Source: an uncultured Oscillospiraceae bacterium | GTDB taxonomy: Bacteria; Bacillota; Clostridia; Oscillospirales; Oscillospiraceae | Assembly (NCBI GenBank): GCA_958426425.1 | Contig: CATZYY010000087.1 | Location: 1-9,486, forward strand | DNA: 9,486 nucleotides | Direction: 5' to 3' | Shown here: piece by piece, positions 1-7,329 of the stretch | Layout: each line of letters starts with the position of its first letter | Numbering within the stretch: position 1 is the first letter of the stretch | Program-made: the position numbers and the translations under genes | Notes under the pieces: model-generated | What the model saw: only the letters and a program-made list of their open reading frames with translations | Told to the model about the DNA's origin: nothing | The model's database searches: none

Positions 1-851
1 GTACCTTCCACACCGGCGGCGTGGCCGGCGGCGACATCACCCAGGGTCTTCCCCGTGTTGAGGAGCTGTTTGAGGCCCGCCGTCCCAAGCGGATGGCCAC
101 TTTGGCCGAGATCGGCGGCAAGGTCCGCTTCGAGGAGGCCACCAAGGGCAGCCTCCTGAACATCATCGTCACCGCCGAGGACGGCGACACCCGTACCTAC
201 GCTGTGCCCCATACGGGTCTGCAGGTGAAGGACGGCGACACCATTGAGGCCGGTGCCCAGCTGACCTACGGTGCTCTGAACCCCCACGACGTGCTCCGCA
301 TCCGCGGCGCCGACGCCGTGTACAACTACCTGATCCAGGAGGTCCTGCGGGTGTACCGTCAGCAGGGCGTGGATATCAACGATAAGCACATCGAGGTCAT
401 CGTCCGTCAGATGATGCGTAAGGTCCGTCTGGAGGACGCCGGCGACACCAAGCTGCTGGACGGCTCCATGGTGGATGTGCTGGAGCTGGACGACGCCAAC
501 GAGGAGATCGACCGCCGCAACGCCGCCGGCGAGCGGCAGGAAAACGGCGAGCCTCTGCGTCACGCTGTGGGCACCCAGCTGCTCATGGGCATCACCAAGG
601 CATCCCTTGCCACGGACTCCTTCCTGTCCGCCGCTTCCTTCCAGGAGACCACCAAGGTCCTGACCGAGGCCGCCATCAAGGGCAAGGCCGACCATCTGGT
701 GGGATTGAAGGAGAACGTCATCATCGGCAAGCTGATCCCCGCCGGCACGGGCCTGACCGCTTACCACGAGTTCGCCGAGGAGCTGGTGCCGGAGACGGAG
801 ACTGCCCCGGAGGCGGAAACCGCGCCGGAGCTGCCCGTTTTCGAGAGCTGA
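1..851 (+). CDS. rpoC: RNA polymerase beta' subunit, C-terminal part (5' end outside window)
   Basis: This is the last 282 or so residues of the beta' subunit, which forms half of the RNA polymerase active-site cleft and the clamp. The reading frame is open from base 3 and begins with TFHTGGVAGGDITQGLPRVE, the end of the trigger loop, including its conserved histidine, running into the conserved LPRVEELFEARRPK segment. The two parts join directly, so the large trigger-loop insertion (SI3) found in E. coli is absent, as expected in Firmicutes. Further signatures are the IRQMMRKV-like stretch and the ITKASLATDSFLSAASFQET block followed by GKLIPAGTG near the C-terminus. The protein ends in a short acidic tail containing the repeated element ETAPE. 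The stop codon is TGA at 849-851 and a strong terminator follows 29 bases later, so the gene ends its transcription unit. The identity is certain; only the start is missing. Confidence 0.98.
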   Translation, partial: TFHTGGVAGGDITQGLPRVEELFEARRPKRMATLAEIGGKVRFEEATKGSLLNIIVTAEDGDTRTYAVPHTGLQVKDGDTIEAGAQLTYGALNPHDVLRIRGADAVYNYLIQEVLRVYRQQGVDINDKHIEVIVRQMMRKVRLEDAGDTKLLDGSMVDVLELDDANEEIDRRNAAGERQENGEPLRHAVGTQLLMGITKASLATDSFLSAASFQETTKVLTEAAIKGKADHLVGLKENVIIGKLIPAGTGLTAYHEFAEELVPETETAPEAETAPELPVFES

Positions 852-880
852 GCCCCACATTCCGTTAAAAGTTCCCGTTG

Positions 881-916
881 ACCGGGGCCGCGGCAGACGC
901 TGCGGCCCCGGTTTTT
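881..916 (+). terminator. Intrinsic terminator after rpoC
   Basis: A GC-rich hairpin has arms at 881-891 (ACCGGGGCCGC) and 902-912. The stem continues inward through a G-T pair and two G-C pairs to a four-base loop, AGAC (895-898). A run of five T follows at 912-916. It lies 29 bases past the rpoC stop and separates the rpoBC unit from the promoter of the next operon. Confidence 0.93.
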
Positions 917-967
917 ATCTCCGCCGATGGCAGGAAGGCGAAAGCTGGGGCTTTTTTGAAATTTACC

Positions 968-996
968 TTGACGGATGCCGGAACTCGTGGTATAAT
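968..996 (+). promoter_or_regulatory. Strong sigma-A promoter of the L7Ae-rpsL-rpsG-fusA unit
   Basis: The -35 box is TTGACG (968-973) and the -10 box is TATAAT (991-996), with the ideal 17-base spacer. A TG precedes the -10 box by one base (988-989), giving an extended -10. Transcription should start near 1003, about 55 bases before the L7Ae-like gene. Sitting just after the rpoC terminator, it is the likely main promoter of the str operon. Confidence 0.88.
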
Positions 997-1055
997 CCTT
1001 ATCTGCGCGGAATAGAAATTCTGCGAATTTTGCCATGCGTTTTCAGGAGGAATTC

Positions 1056-1067
1056 CCGTGATCACGG
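1056..1067. repeat. Perfect 12-base palindrome over the L7Ae-like start codon
   Basis: CCGTGATCACGG is a perfect palindrome that contains the GTG start codon (1058-1060). As RNA it could form only a weak local hairpin; as DNA it is a symmetric site. No function is shown by the sequence. Confidence 0.5.
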
Positions 1068-1303
1068 AGCTTGCTTCCCAGGAGAAAGTCGTTGGCGTGA
1101 AGCAGTCCCGCAAGGCGATCCGGGAGGGCCGGGCCAGGCGGGTATATGTGGCCTGCGACGCGGACCCGGCCATCACCGAGCCCATTGCCGCCTCCTGTGC
1201 CCAGGCGGGCATCCCGGTGGAGACGGGCTATACCCTGACCCAGCTGGGTCAAGCCTGCCGCATCACCGTGGGCGCCGCCGTGGTGGCGGTCCTTGCCCTG
1301 TAA
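1058..1303 (+). CDS. rplGB: Ribosomal protein L7Ae-like K-turn-binding protein
   Basis: This is a small 81-residue protein of the L7Ae/L30e/S12e/Gadd45 family, equivalent by sequence and position to Bacillus YbxF (RplGB), which sits between rpoC and rpsL. Family members bind kink-turn RNA; in bacteria the physiological RNA target is not settled. Recognisable features are the early GVKQSRKAIREGRARRVYVA segment, the CDADP turn (family form AxDADP), and the C-terminal LGQACRITVGAAVVAV strand-helix motif. The start is GTG at 1058, chosen because AGGAGG lies at 1045-1050, seven bases upstream, and the homology begins there. The GTG is centred in a perfect 12-base palindrome. It is the first gene of the operon, behind a strong promoter and 109 bases ahead of rpsL. 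The length matches the family (about 82 residues). Confidence 0.93.
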   Translation: MITELASQEKVVGVKQSRKAIREGRARRVYVACDADPAITEPIAASCAQAGIPVETGYTLTQLGQACRITVGAAVVAVLAL

Positions 1304-1320
1304 GGGGAAGGAAAATTTGG

Positions 1321-1383
1321 TTTTTTCGGAATAACCGCAAGGGATTCCGCAAAAAATAAAGGCTGTCGCCTGTGGCGGCTGCC
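1321..1383 (+). other. Two hairpins in the rpsL leader
   Basis: The 109-base gap before rpsL contains two inverted repeats. The first pairs TTTTTTCGGAAT (1321-1332) with ATTCCG plus AAAAAA (1344-1349 and 1351-1356), with one bulged C; its 3' arm ends in A, so it is not a plus-strand terminator. The second pairs 1361-1370 with 1374-1383 around the loop TGT, with one T-T mismatch and one wobble pair. They could be protein- or ribosome-binding structures in the leader, or RNA-processing sites. No function can be read from sequence alone. Confidence 0.5.
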
Positions 1384-1412
1384 GGAAAATATGGAAAGAA
1401 AGGAGAACACTG

Positions 1413-1829
1413 ATGCCTACTTTTAACCAGCTGGTCCGGAAAGGAAGAGAACAGGCTTCCTACAAGTCCACTTCTCCCGCCCTGCAGTTCGGTCTGAACA
1501 CCCTGAAGACCAAGACCACCAACCTGCCTTCTCCCCAGAAGAGAGGCGTGTGCACCGCCGTGAGAACCGCGACCCCCAAGAAGCCGAACTCCGCTCTGCG
1601 TAAGATCGCCCGTGTGCGTCTGACCAACGGCTACGAGGTCACCGCCTACATTCCCGGCGTGGGCCACTCCCTGCAGGAGCACTCCGTGGTCATGATCCGC
1701 GGCGGCCGTGTCAAGGACCTCCCCGGCGTCCGTTACCACATCATCCGCGGTACTCTGGACACCCAGGGTGTATCCGGCCGTATGCAGAGCCGTTCCAAGT
1801 ACGGTGCCAAGCGCCCCAAGCAGAAGTAA
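1413..1829 (+). CDS. rpsL: Small ribosomal subunit protein S12
   Basis: S12 is part of the decoding centre of the 30S subunit and affects translational accuracy. The 138-residue length is the Firmicutes form (E. coli has 124), with the extra residues in the N-terminal region before PQKRGVCT. The two decoding-centre segments are intact: TPKKPNSALRK (54-64) and GGRVKDLPGVRYH (97-109). Lys56 and Lys101 correspond to E. coli Lys43 and Lys88, the positions altered in streptomycin resistance, so the sensitive residues are present. Asp102 matches the aspartate modified by RimO in E. coli. Residues 48-53 (TAVRTA) differ from the commoner TRVGTM or TRVYTT. The ATG is preceded by AAGGAG (1400-1405) seven bases upstream. 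It is followed by a long 148-base gap before rpsG. Confidence 0.99.
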   Translation: MPTFNQLVRKGREQASYKSTSPALQFGLNTLKTKTTNLPSPQKRGVCTAVRTATPKKPNSALRKIARVRLTNGYEVTAYIPGVGHSLQEHSVVMIRGGRVKDLPGVRYHIIRGTLDTQGVSGRMQSRSKYGAKRPKQK

Positions 1830-1977
1830 GATCTGCAAAACACTGAAAGCTTTGCCGAATAGGTTTATATATAAATGTGCGAACATTTTTACCGCTTCGG
1901 CAGGCATACACGGAAGGCTGCAACATGCCTTTTGAGTACCTATGAGATCATAGAATATTATGAAGGAGGGAAGCATA
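1830..1977 (+). promoter_or_regulatory. Structured rpsL-rpsG intercistronic region
   Basis: This 148-base gap is unusually long and AT-rich for the operon and holds several nested or competing inverted repeats. TGCCGAA (1853-1859) pairs with TTCGGCA (1896-1902). Inside that loop, AAATGT (1873-1878) pairs with ACATTT (1883-1888) around GCGA, a GNRA-type tetraloop. AGGCAT (1902-1907) can pair with ATGCCT (1925-1930), followed by TTT. CTATGA (1940-1945) pairs with TCATAG (1948-1953) just upstream of the rpsG ribosome-binding site. In E. coli, S7 represses its own synthesis by binding the rpsL-rpsG junction. A similar control here is an inference from position, not from a recognised binding motif. 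Confidence 0.5.
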
Positions 1978-2448
1978 GTGCCCAGAAGAGGTAATGTTCC
2001 CAAGAGAGAGATCCTGCCGGATCCCGTATACGGCTCCGTCCTGGTCACCCGGCTGATCAACAACGTCATGCTGGATGGCAAGAAGGGCGTGGCCCAGAAG
2101 GTGGTCTACGGTGCCTTTGATCAGATCAAGGAGAAGACCGAAAAGGACCCCGTTGAAGTGTTCAGCCAGGCTATGGAGAACATCATGCCCAGCCTGGAAG
2201 TCAAGGCCCGCCGCGTGGGCGGCGCCACCTATCAGGTGCCTATGGAGGTTCGTCCCGCCCGCCGCACGACCCTGGGTCTTCGGTGGCTGACGACCTATGC
2301 CCGCGCCCGCAGCGAGCGCACCATGGCCGAGCGTCTGGCCGGCGAGCTGATGGACGCCGCCAACAACACCGGCTCTGCCGTCAAGAAGCGCGAGGAGGTC
2401 CACAAGGCCGCCGAGGCCAACAAGGCCTTCGCCCATTTCCGCTGGTAA
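1978..2448 (+). CDS. rpsG: Small ribosomal subunit protein S7
   Basis: S7 binds the 3' major domain of 16S rRNA, starts assembly of the 30S head and contributes to the E site. The product is 156 residues, exactly the usual length, beginning MPRRGNVPKREILPDP. Conserved blocks include VTRLINNVMLDGKKG (about 24-38), VKARRVGGATYQVP (about 75-88), RRTTLGLRWL (about 95-104), and the C-terminal KKREEVHKAAEANKAFAHFRW. I chose the GTG at 1978 and not the in-frame ATG at 1960. The reasons are that S7 homologs begin with MPR, and that AAGGAGGG (1963-1970) lies about eight bases before the GTG and would be inside the coding region of the longer form. The gene is 15 bases from fusA, indicating tight co-transcription. 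Confidence 0.98.
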   Translation: MPRRGNVPKREILPDPVYGSVLVTRLINNVMLDGKKGVAQKVVYGAFDQIKEKTEKDPVEVFSQAMENIMPSLEVKARRVGGATYQVPMEVRPARRTTLGLRWLTTYARARSERTMAERLAGELMDAANNTGSAVKKREEVHKAAEANKAFAHFRW

Positions 2449-2463
2449 GTTAGGAGAAACAGT

Positions 2464-4569
2464 ATGCCGAGAAAAACATCTCTGGAAAATACCCGTAATA
2501 TCGGCATTATGGCTCACATCGATGCAGGCAAGACCACCACGACCGAGCGTATCTTGTTCTACACCGGCGTGAACTATAAGATCGGTGAGACCCATGACGG
2601 CACTGCCACCATGGACTGGATGGCTCAGGAGCAGGAGCGCGGCATCACCATTACGTCCGCCGCCACCACCTGCTACTGGTCTGGTTCCAAGAACCAGTTC
2701 AAGCCCACCCGGATCAACATCATCGACACTCCGGGCCACGTGGACTTCACCGTTGAGGTGCAGCGCTCCCTGCGCGTGCTGGACGGCTCTGTGACCGTGC
2801 TGTGCGCCAAGGGCGGCGTGGAGCCCCAGTCCGAGACCGTGTGGCGCCAGGCCGATAACTACAAGGTCCCCCGCATGATCTACGTCAACAAGATGGATAT
2901 CATGGGCGCGGACTTCTACAACGTGCTGCACATGATCGACGAGCGCCTCAAGTGCAACGCCGTTCCCATTCAGCTTCCCATCGGCTCCGAGGATACCTTC
3001 AAGGGCATCATCGACCTGGTGGAGATGGATGCCGACATCTATTATGATGATCTGGGCAAGGACATGCGGGTGGAGGAGATTCCCGCCGACATGGTGGACC
3101 TTGCCAATGAGTACCATGAGAAGCTGATGGATGCCGTCTCCATGTTCGACGACGAGATCATGGAGATGTATCTGGGCGGCGAGGAGGTCCCTCAGGACAA
3201 GATCCGCGCTGCCATCCGCAAGGCCACCATTGCCAATGAGATGGTGCCCGTGGTCTGCGGTACTTCCTACAAGAACAAGGGTGTGCAGAAGATGCTGGAC
3301 GCCATTGTGGACTACCTGCCCTCTCCCTTGGATGTGCCCGCCATCAAGGGCGTCAACCCCAAGACGGACGAGGAGGAGGAGCGTCCCTCTGACGACAGCG
3401 CCCCCTTCTCCGCTCTGGCCTTCAAGATCATGACCGACCCCTATGTGGGACGGCTCAGCTTCTTCCGCGTGTACTCCGGCCATCTGACCACCGGTTCCTC
3501 CGTGCTCAACAGCACCAAGAACGTCAAGGAGCGCATCGGCCGTATTCTGCAGATGCACGCCAACCACCGGGAGGATATCGAGGAGGTTTACTCCGGCGAT
3601 ATCGAGGCCGCCGTGGGTCTGAAGAACACCACTACCGGCGATACCCTGTGCGATGAGAAGCACCCCATCATCCTGGAGTCCATGGAGTTCCCCGAGCCCG
3701 TGATCCGCGTGGCCATCGAGCCCAAGACCAAGGCCGGTCAGGAGAAGATGACCATGGCCCTGATCAAGCTGGCCGAGGAGGACCCCACCTTCAAGACCTA
3801 CACCGACGAGGAGACCGGTCAGACCATCATCGCCGGCATGGGCGAGCTGCATCTGGAAATCATCGTGGACCGTCTGCTGCGTGAGTTCAAGGTGGAAGCC
3901 AACGTGGGTGCCCCCCAGGTCGCCTACAAGGAGACCATCAAGAAGTCCGTGGATCAGGACACCAAGTACAAGCGCCAGAGCGGCGGTTCCGGCCAGTACG
4001 GCCACGTCAAGATCAAGCTGGAGCCCAACGAGTCCGGCAAGGGCTACGAGTTCATCAACGCAGTTGTGGGCGGCTCTATTCCCAAGGAGTTCATCCCCGC
4101 TGTCGACGCCGGTATCCGCGGCGCTCTGCAGGCCGGTGTGGTGGCTGGCTTCCCCGTAGTGGACGTGAAGGTAACCCTGTACGACGGCTCCTATCACGAA
4201 GTGGACTCCTCCGAAATGGCATTCAAGATCGCCGGCTCCATGGCCTTCAAGGAGGCTATGCGCAAGGCCGATCCCGTGCTGCTGGAGCCCATCATGAAGG
4301 TCTCCGTCATTGCTCCCGACGACTATCTGGGTACCGTGATCGGCGACCTGACCGCCCGCCGCGGCCAGATCCTGGGCCAGGAGGCCCGTCCCGGCGCTCA
4401 GCAGGTGGACGCTCTGGTGCCTCTGTCCAACATGTTTGGATACGCCACCGATCTGCGTTCTTCCACCCAGGGCCGCGGTCAGTACACCATGGAGCCTCAC
4501 AGCTACGCGGAGCTGCCCAAGAGTCTGCGGGATAAGATCGTCAGCGAGCGCACCAAGCCCCAGGATTGA
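2464..4569 (+). CDS. fusA: Translation elongation factor G
   Basis: EF-G is the ribosomal translocase GTPase and also takes part in ribosome recycling. The product has 701 residues. In the GTPase domain, the P-loop AHIDAGKTT is at 17-25, the switch I part QERGITI at 57-63, DTPGH at 88-92 with His92 as the catalytic histidine, and NKMD at 142-145. Domain II (the YSGDIEAAVGLK region), domain IV (GSGQYGHVKIK and GSYHEVDSSEMAF, with His578 at the tip) and domain V (LEPIMKVSVIAPDDYLGTVIGDL then RRGQILG) follow in normal order. The protein is slightly longer than the Bacillus form (692); one likely source is the SGSKNQFKPTR stretch (73-83) just before DTPGH. NKMD is followed by IMGADF where many EF-Gs have R or K in the first place. 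The start ATG has AGGAGA (2452-2457) upstream. It is intact, with no sign of being a resistance or mitochondrial-type EF-G. Confidence 0.99.
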   Translation: MPRKTSLENTRNIGIMAHIDAGKTTTTERILFYTGVNYKIGETHDGTATMDWMAQEQERGITITSAATTCYWSGSKNQFKPTRINIIDTPGHVDFTVEVQRSLRVLDGSVTVLCAKGGVEPQSETVWRQADNYKVPRMIYVNKMDIMGADFYNVLHMIDERLKCNAVPIQLPIGSEDTFKGIIDLVEMDADIYYDDLGKDMRVEEIPADMVDLANEYHEKLMDAVSMFDDEIMEMYLGGEEVPQDKIRAAIRKATIANEMVPVVCGTSYKNKGVQKMLDAIVDYLPSPLDVPAIKGVNPKTDEEEERPSDDSAPFSALAFKIMTDPYVGRLSFFRVYSGHLTTGSSVLNSTKNVKERIGRILQMHANHREDIEEVYSGDIEAAVGLKNTTTGDTLCDEKHPIILESMEFPEPVIRVAIEPKTKAGQEKMTMALIKLAEEDPTFKTYTDEETGQTIIAGMGELHLEIIVDRLLREFKVEANVGAPQVAYKETIKKSVDQDTKYKRQSGGSGQYGHVKIKLEPNESGKGYEFINAVVGGSIPKEFIPAVDAGIRGALQAGVVAGFPVVDVKVTLYDGSYHEVDSSEMAFKIAGSMAFKEAMRKADPVLLEPIMKVSVIAPDDYLGTVIGDLTARRGQILGQEARPGAQQVDALVPLSNMFGYATDLRSSTQGRGQYTMEPHSYAELPKSLRDKIVSERTKPQD

Positions 4570-4574
4570 CACCT

Positions 4575-4602
4575 GCTGGAAAAAGTTATTGCTTTTCCCG
4601 GC
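4575..4602 (+). other. Hairpin in the fusA-tuf gap
   Basis: GCTGGAAAAAG (4575-4585) can pair with CTTTTCCCGGC (4592-4602) around the loop TTATTG, with one A-C mismatch and one wobble pair. No T-run follows, so it is not a standard terminator. It overlaps the -35 box of the putative tuf promoter. It could be an RNA-processing site or a weak attenuator. Confidence 0.45.
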
Positions 4603-4617
4603 AAGATAGGGTAAAAT
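4589..4617 (+). promoter_or_regulatory. Putative tuf promoter
   Basis: TTGCTT (4589-4594) and TAAAAT (4612-4617) are separated by 17 bases. The -10 box matches the consensus at five of six positions and the -35 box at three. Transcription would start near 4624, about 60 bases before tuf. It fits the need for EF-Tu in excess over EF-G, but read-through from the upstream operon promoter is equally possible. Confidence 0.45.
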
Positions 4618-4656
4618 AAGCAATGCTGATAATTTCGCGTTGCAACAACATTAGAT

Positions 4657-4683
4657 TTTGAAAATTGACAGGAGGATTTTCAA

Positions 4684-4684
<1 letters not shown>
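4657..4684 (+). promoter_or_regulatory. Hairpin presenting the tuf ribosome-binding site in its loop
   Basis: TTTGAAAAT (4657-4665) and ATTTTCAAA (4676-4684) form a perfect nine-pair stem whose last base is the A of the tuf ATG. The ten-base loop contains the complete AGGAGG (4670-4675). The stem is mostly A-U. It may display the ribosome-binding site while partly covering the start codon. Confidence 0.6.
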
Positions 4685-5886
<1,202 letters not shown>

Positions 5887-5909
5887 TCTCCCCCTCTTGT
5901 TAAGCGCAT

Positions 5910-5943
5910 AAAAAAGACTGCCGCATTGCGGCAGTCTTTTTTT
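5910..5943. terminator. Bidirectional intrinsic terminator after tuf
   Basis: A perfect nine-pair GC-rich stem, GACTGCCGC (5916-5924) with its complement (5928-5936), has the loop ATT. Six A (5910-5915) precede it and seven T (5937-5943) follow, so it works on either strand. It ends the str operon on the plus strand and the proposed non-coding RNA on the minus strand. Confidence 0.95.
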
Positions 5944-6150
5944 GCCTCTGTCGGGCGCTGTGAGTGGCGGAGGGAACGGGGAACACCTCCTCCCTTAGTA
6001 TTCAGGAAAAGCGACTAGGGGCCGCTTTCCCGTTGGCCAATACCCATTCACATACATGTGTGGGCGCTTCCTGCTTTTATGAAGGCAGTGAGGGGTAAGA
6101 CAGAAGAATTACTCCCAGTTGCGGCTTTTCAGCTGCGGTCCTTTTGGGAG
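5910..6150 (-). ncRNA. Putative structured non-coding RNA of unknown family
   Basis: The gap between tuf and the degV-family gene looks like a free-standing RNA gene on the minus strand, about 240 nt long. An extended -10 promoter would start the RNA near 6150, exactly at a 5' hairpin: CTCCCA (6150-6145) with TGGGAG (6117-6112), carrying an inner stem capped by GAAA (6130-6127). An eight-pair long-range helix joins 6106-6099 to 5952-5945. Inside it are a hairpin of CCCA plus CACAT with ATGTG plus TGGG (6064-6043) and a nine-pair hairpin of 6031-6023 with 6013-6005. The terminator hairpin follows directly. No open reading frame with a start codon and ribosome-binding site was seen. I do not recognise SRP RNA, tmRNA, RNase P or a common riboswitch. 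6S RNA is possible by size, but the 5' and 3' ends do not pair as 6S requires. Being a real RNA is an inference; the promoter, terminator and pairings are seen. Confidence 0.5.
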
Positions 6151-6155
6151 CGTTC

Positions 6156-6164
6156 ATTATACCA
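6156..6164 (-). promoter_or_regulatory. Extended -10 promoter of the putative non-coding RNA
   Basis: On the minus strand the sequence reads TGGTATAAT (6164-6156): a perfect TATAAT with the TG of an extended -10. No good -35 box lies 16-18 bases upstream, where the degV-family terminator sits. Transcription would start at about 6150, at the first base of the 5' hairpin. Confidence 0.6.
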
Positions 6165-6175
6165 AAAGAAGAAAT

Positions 6176-6212
6176 AAAAATAGCCGGCCCGGTACAGATC
6201 GTACCGGGTCGG
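6176..6212 (-). terminator. Intrinsic terminator of the degV-family gene
   Basis: On the minus strand, CCGACCCGGTAC (6212-6201) pairs with GTACCGGGCCGG (6195-6184) around a five-base loop, with one A-C mismatch. A TTTTT run (6180-6176) follows shortly after the stem. It lies 13 bases past the stop codon of the gene and just upstream of the putative RNA promoter. Confidence 0.9.
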
Positions 6213-6225
6213 TTTCGTATGCATG

Positions 6226-7095
6226 TTAATATTCCTCCAGCACCTGCACAGCAGCCCCCAGAACACCGTCACCGATGTAGACGCTGAGGGTGCCGTCCAG
6301 TTCTCCGTCCCACAGGTGGTCATAATCGGGCAAGGCAGCGGTCAATTTGGCCCGCAGGGTTTCCATTGCCTCCGGTGCTCCGCCGTTGGCCACGGCAAGA
6401 TTATAGCGCGTGCCATTTCCCAGAGCTTGCTGCGTCAACTCCACCAGTTTGTGGATTACCTGCTGCCGACCCCGGACCTTGGCTACAGACCGCAGCTGGC
6501 CGTCTTCGGCAAAAGTGATCAGGGGTTTGATCTGCAGCATGGTACCTGCCATGGCGGAAATTTTTCCAATGCGCCCTCCCTTTTGCAAATACTCCAGCGT
6601 GTCCACAGAGAAGAAGGGATGAGTGTTACGGATCAGGGAGGGAGTGCGTTTCTCTGTCAGATAGTCCCAGGAGGCGCCCTTCTGGATATCCTCTGCCAGC
6701 TGCAAGACAGTCAGCCCCACGCCCAGAGAGCCGCTGACAGAATCATAGACCCGAACGGTCAGGTCCTGCCGATCTTCTGCAAGAAGCCGCACCATATTGT
6801 ACGTACCGGACAGGCCGCCGGAGAGCATGACGGCAATGACCCCGTCATACCCGGCCTCTGCAATGGCATCCAGAGCTTCGGACACGTCCTGTCCGGCCGG
6901 CAGGGAAGTTTGAGGCAGTTCCCCATGCCGCAGGCGGGTATAGATATCACTGGCGCTAATATCCACGCCATCCCGGTACTCACCATCGCTGCATCGAATG
7001 CGCAGCGGTACCATCCAGATGGAGTGTCCGGCAGTCGTCTGGGGTGTCAGATCTGCGCAGGAATCGGTCAGCAGGGCGATCTTCTGGGGCGTCAT
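6226..7095 (-). CDS. DegV family (fatty acid-binding, FakB-like) protein
   Basis: Family members bind a single fatty acid; as FakB subunits they present it to the kinase FakA, giving acyl-phosphate for phospholipid synthesis. Whether this copy partners a FakA is not shown here. The 289-residue product has the family's motifs in order: TDSCADL (10-16), TSLP (63-66), SGGLSGT (92-98), YDS then GxG (117-127), and VDTLEYLQKGGRIG (164-177) followed by KPLI. Near the C-terminus the family's usual H-x-GPG motif reads YIGDG, so a ligand-proximal histidine may be replaced. The frame is open further upstream to 7152. I start at the ATG at 7095 because GGGAG (7108-7104) lies eight bases upstream and the MTPQKIALLTDS beginning matches the family; the adjacent ATG at 7098 is an alternative. 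It is a single-gene unit with its own terminator, divergent from the next gene. Confidence 0.92.
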   Translation of the reverse strand: MTPQKIALLTDSCADLTPQTTAGHSIWMVPLRIRCSDGEYRDGVDISASDIYTRLRHGELPQTSLPAGQDVSEALDAIAEAGYDGVIAVMLSGGLSGTYNMVRLLAEDRQDLTVRVYDSVSGSLGVGLTVLQLAEDIQKGASWDYLTEKRTPSLIRNTHPFFSVDTLEYLQKGGRIGKISAMAGTMLQIKPLITFAEDGQLRSVAKVRGRQQVIHKLVELTQQALGNGTRYNLAVANGGAPEAMETLRAKLTAALPDYDHLWDGELDGTLSVYIGDGVLGAAVQVLEEY

Positions 7096-7329
7096 CATTT
7101 CATCTCCCAATCTTTTTACCACCTCGGAAGGCGGAAATAGACAGCACATCATTTACTGGGCTGTAAAAAATGTCCTATTGATTTATGAAATGCGGCGTAA
7201 CAGGAGAGATTGCTTGGTTTACCGCACCGTATTACAAAGTCTGCATGCTGGATAAAATTGTCCGACAGAATACAGTATACCGGAAACTCCGGGGAAAAAT
7301 CAAGAGGTGCAGCAAATTCTTCTGTGCTC

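Noticed and set aside
1851..1876. Possible internal promoter for rpsG (TATAAA-like box at 1870-1875)
   Set aside because: No -35 element at 16-18 bases; the AT-rich sequence is better explained by the hairpin loop.
1948..4623. Very long minus-strand open frame (891 codons) opposite rpsG and fusA
   Set aside because: It is the antisense shadow of GC-rich, codon-biased fusA; its product is a low-complexity G/H/L/V-rich sequence with no family resemblance, while the plus strand is certain EF-G.
4629..4640. ATAATTTCGCGT shared with 9401-9412
   Set aside because: A single 12-base match with different flanks; consistent with chance and no structural role seen.
5944..6000. SAM-I riboswitch-like string (GTGGCGGAGGGA) on the plus strand
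   Set aside because: Only a short resemblance; the rest of the SAM-I core, such as the later conserved GCAACC segment, is missing and no plus-strand gene follows within a kilobase.
6111..6130. Cobalamin-riboswitch-like CCGCAACTGGGAG on the minus strand
   Set aside because: The other conserved boxes of that riboswitch are absent and no gene lies downstream on that strand before the terminator.
6223..7140. 305-codon plus-strand open frame opposite the degV-family gene
   Set aside because: The minus-strand frame carries all DegV motifs, a ribosome-binding site and a terminator; the plus frame has none and resembles no family.
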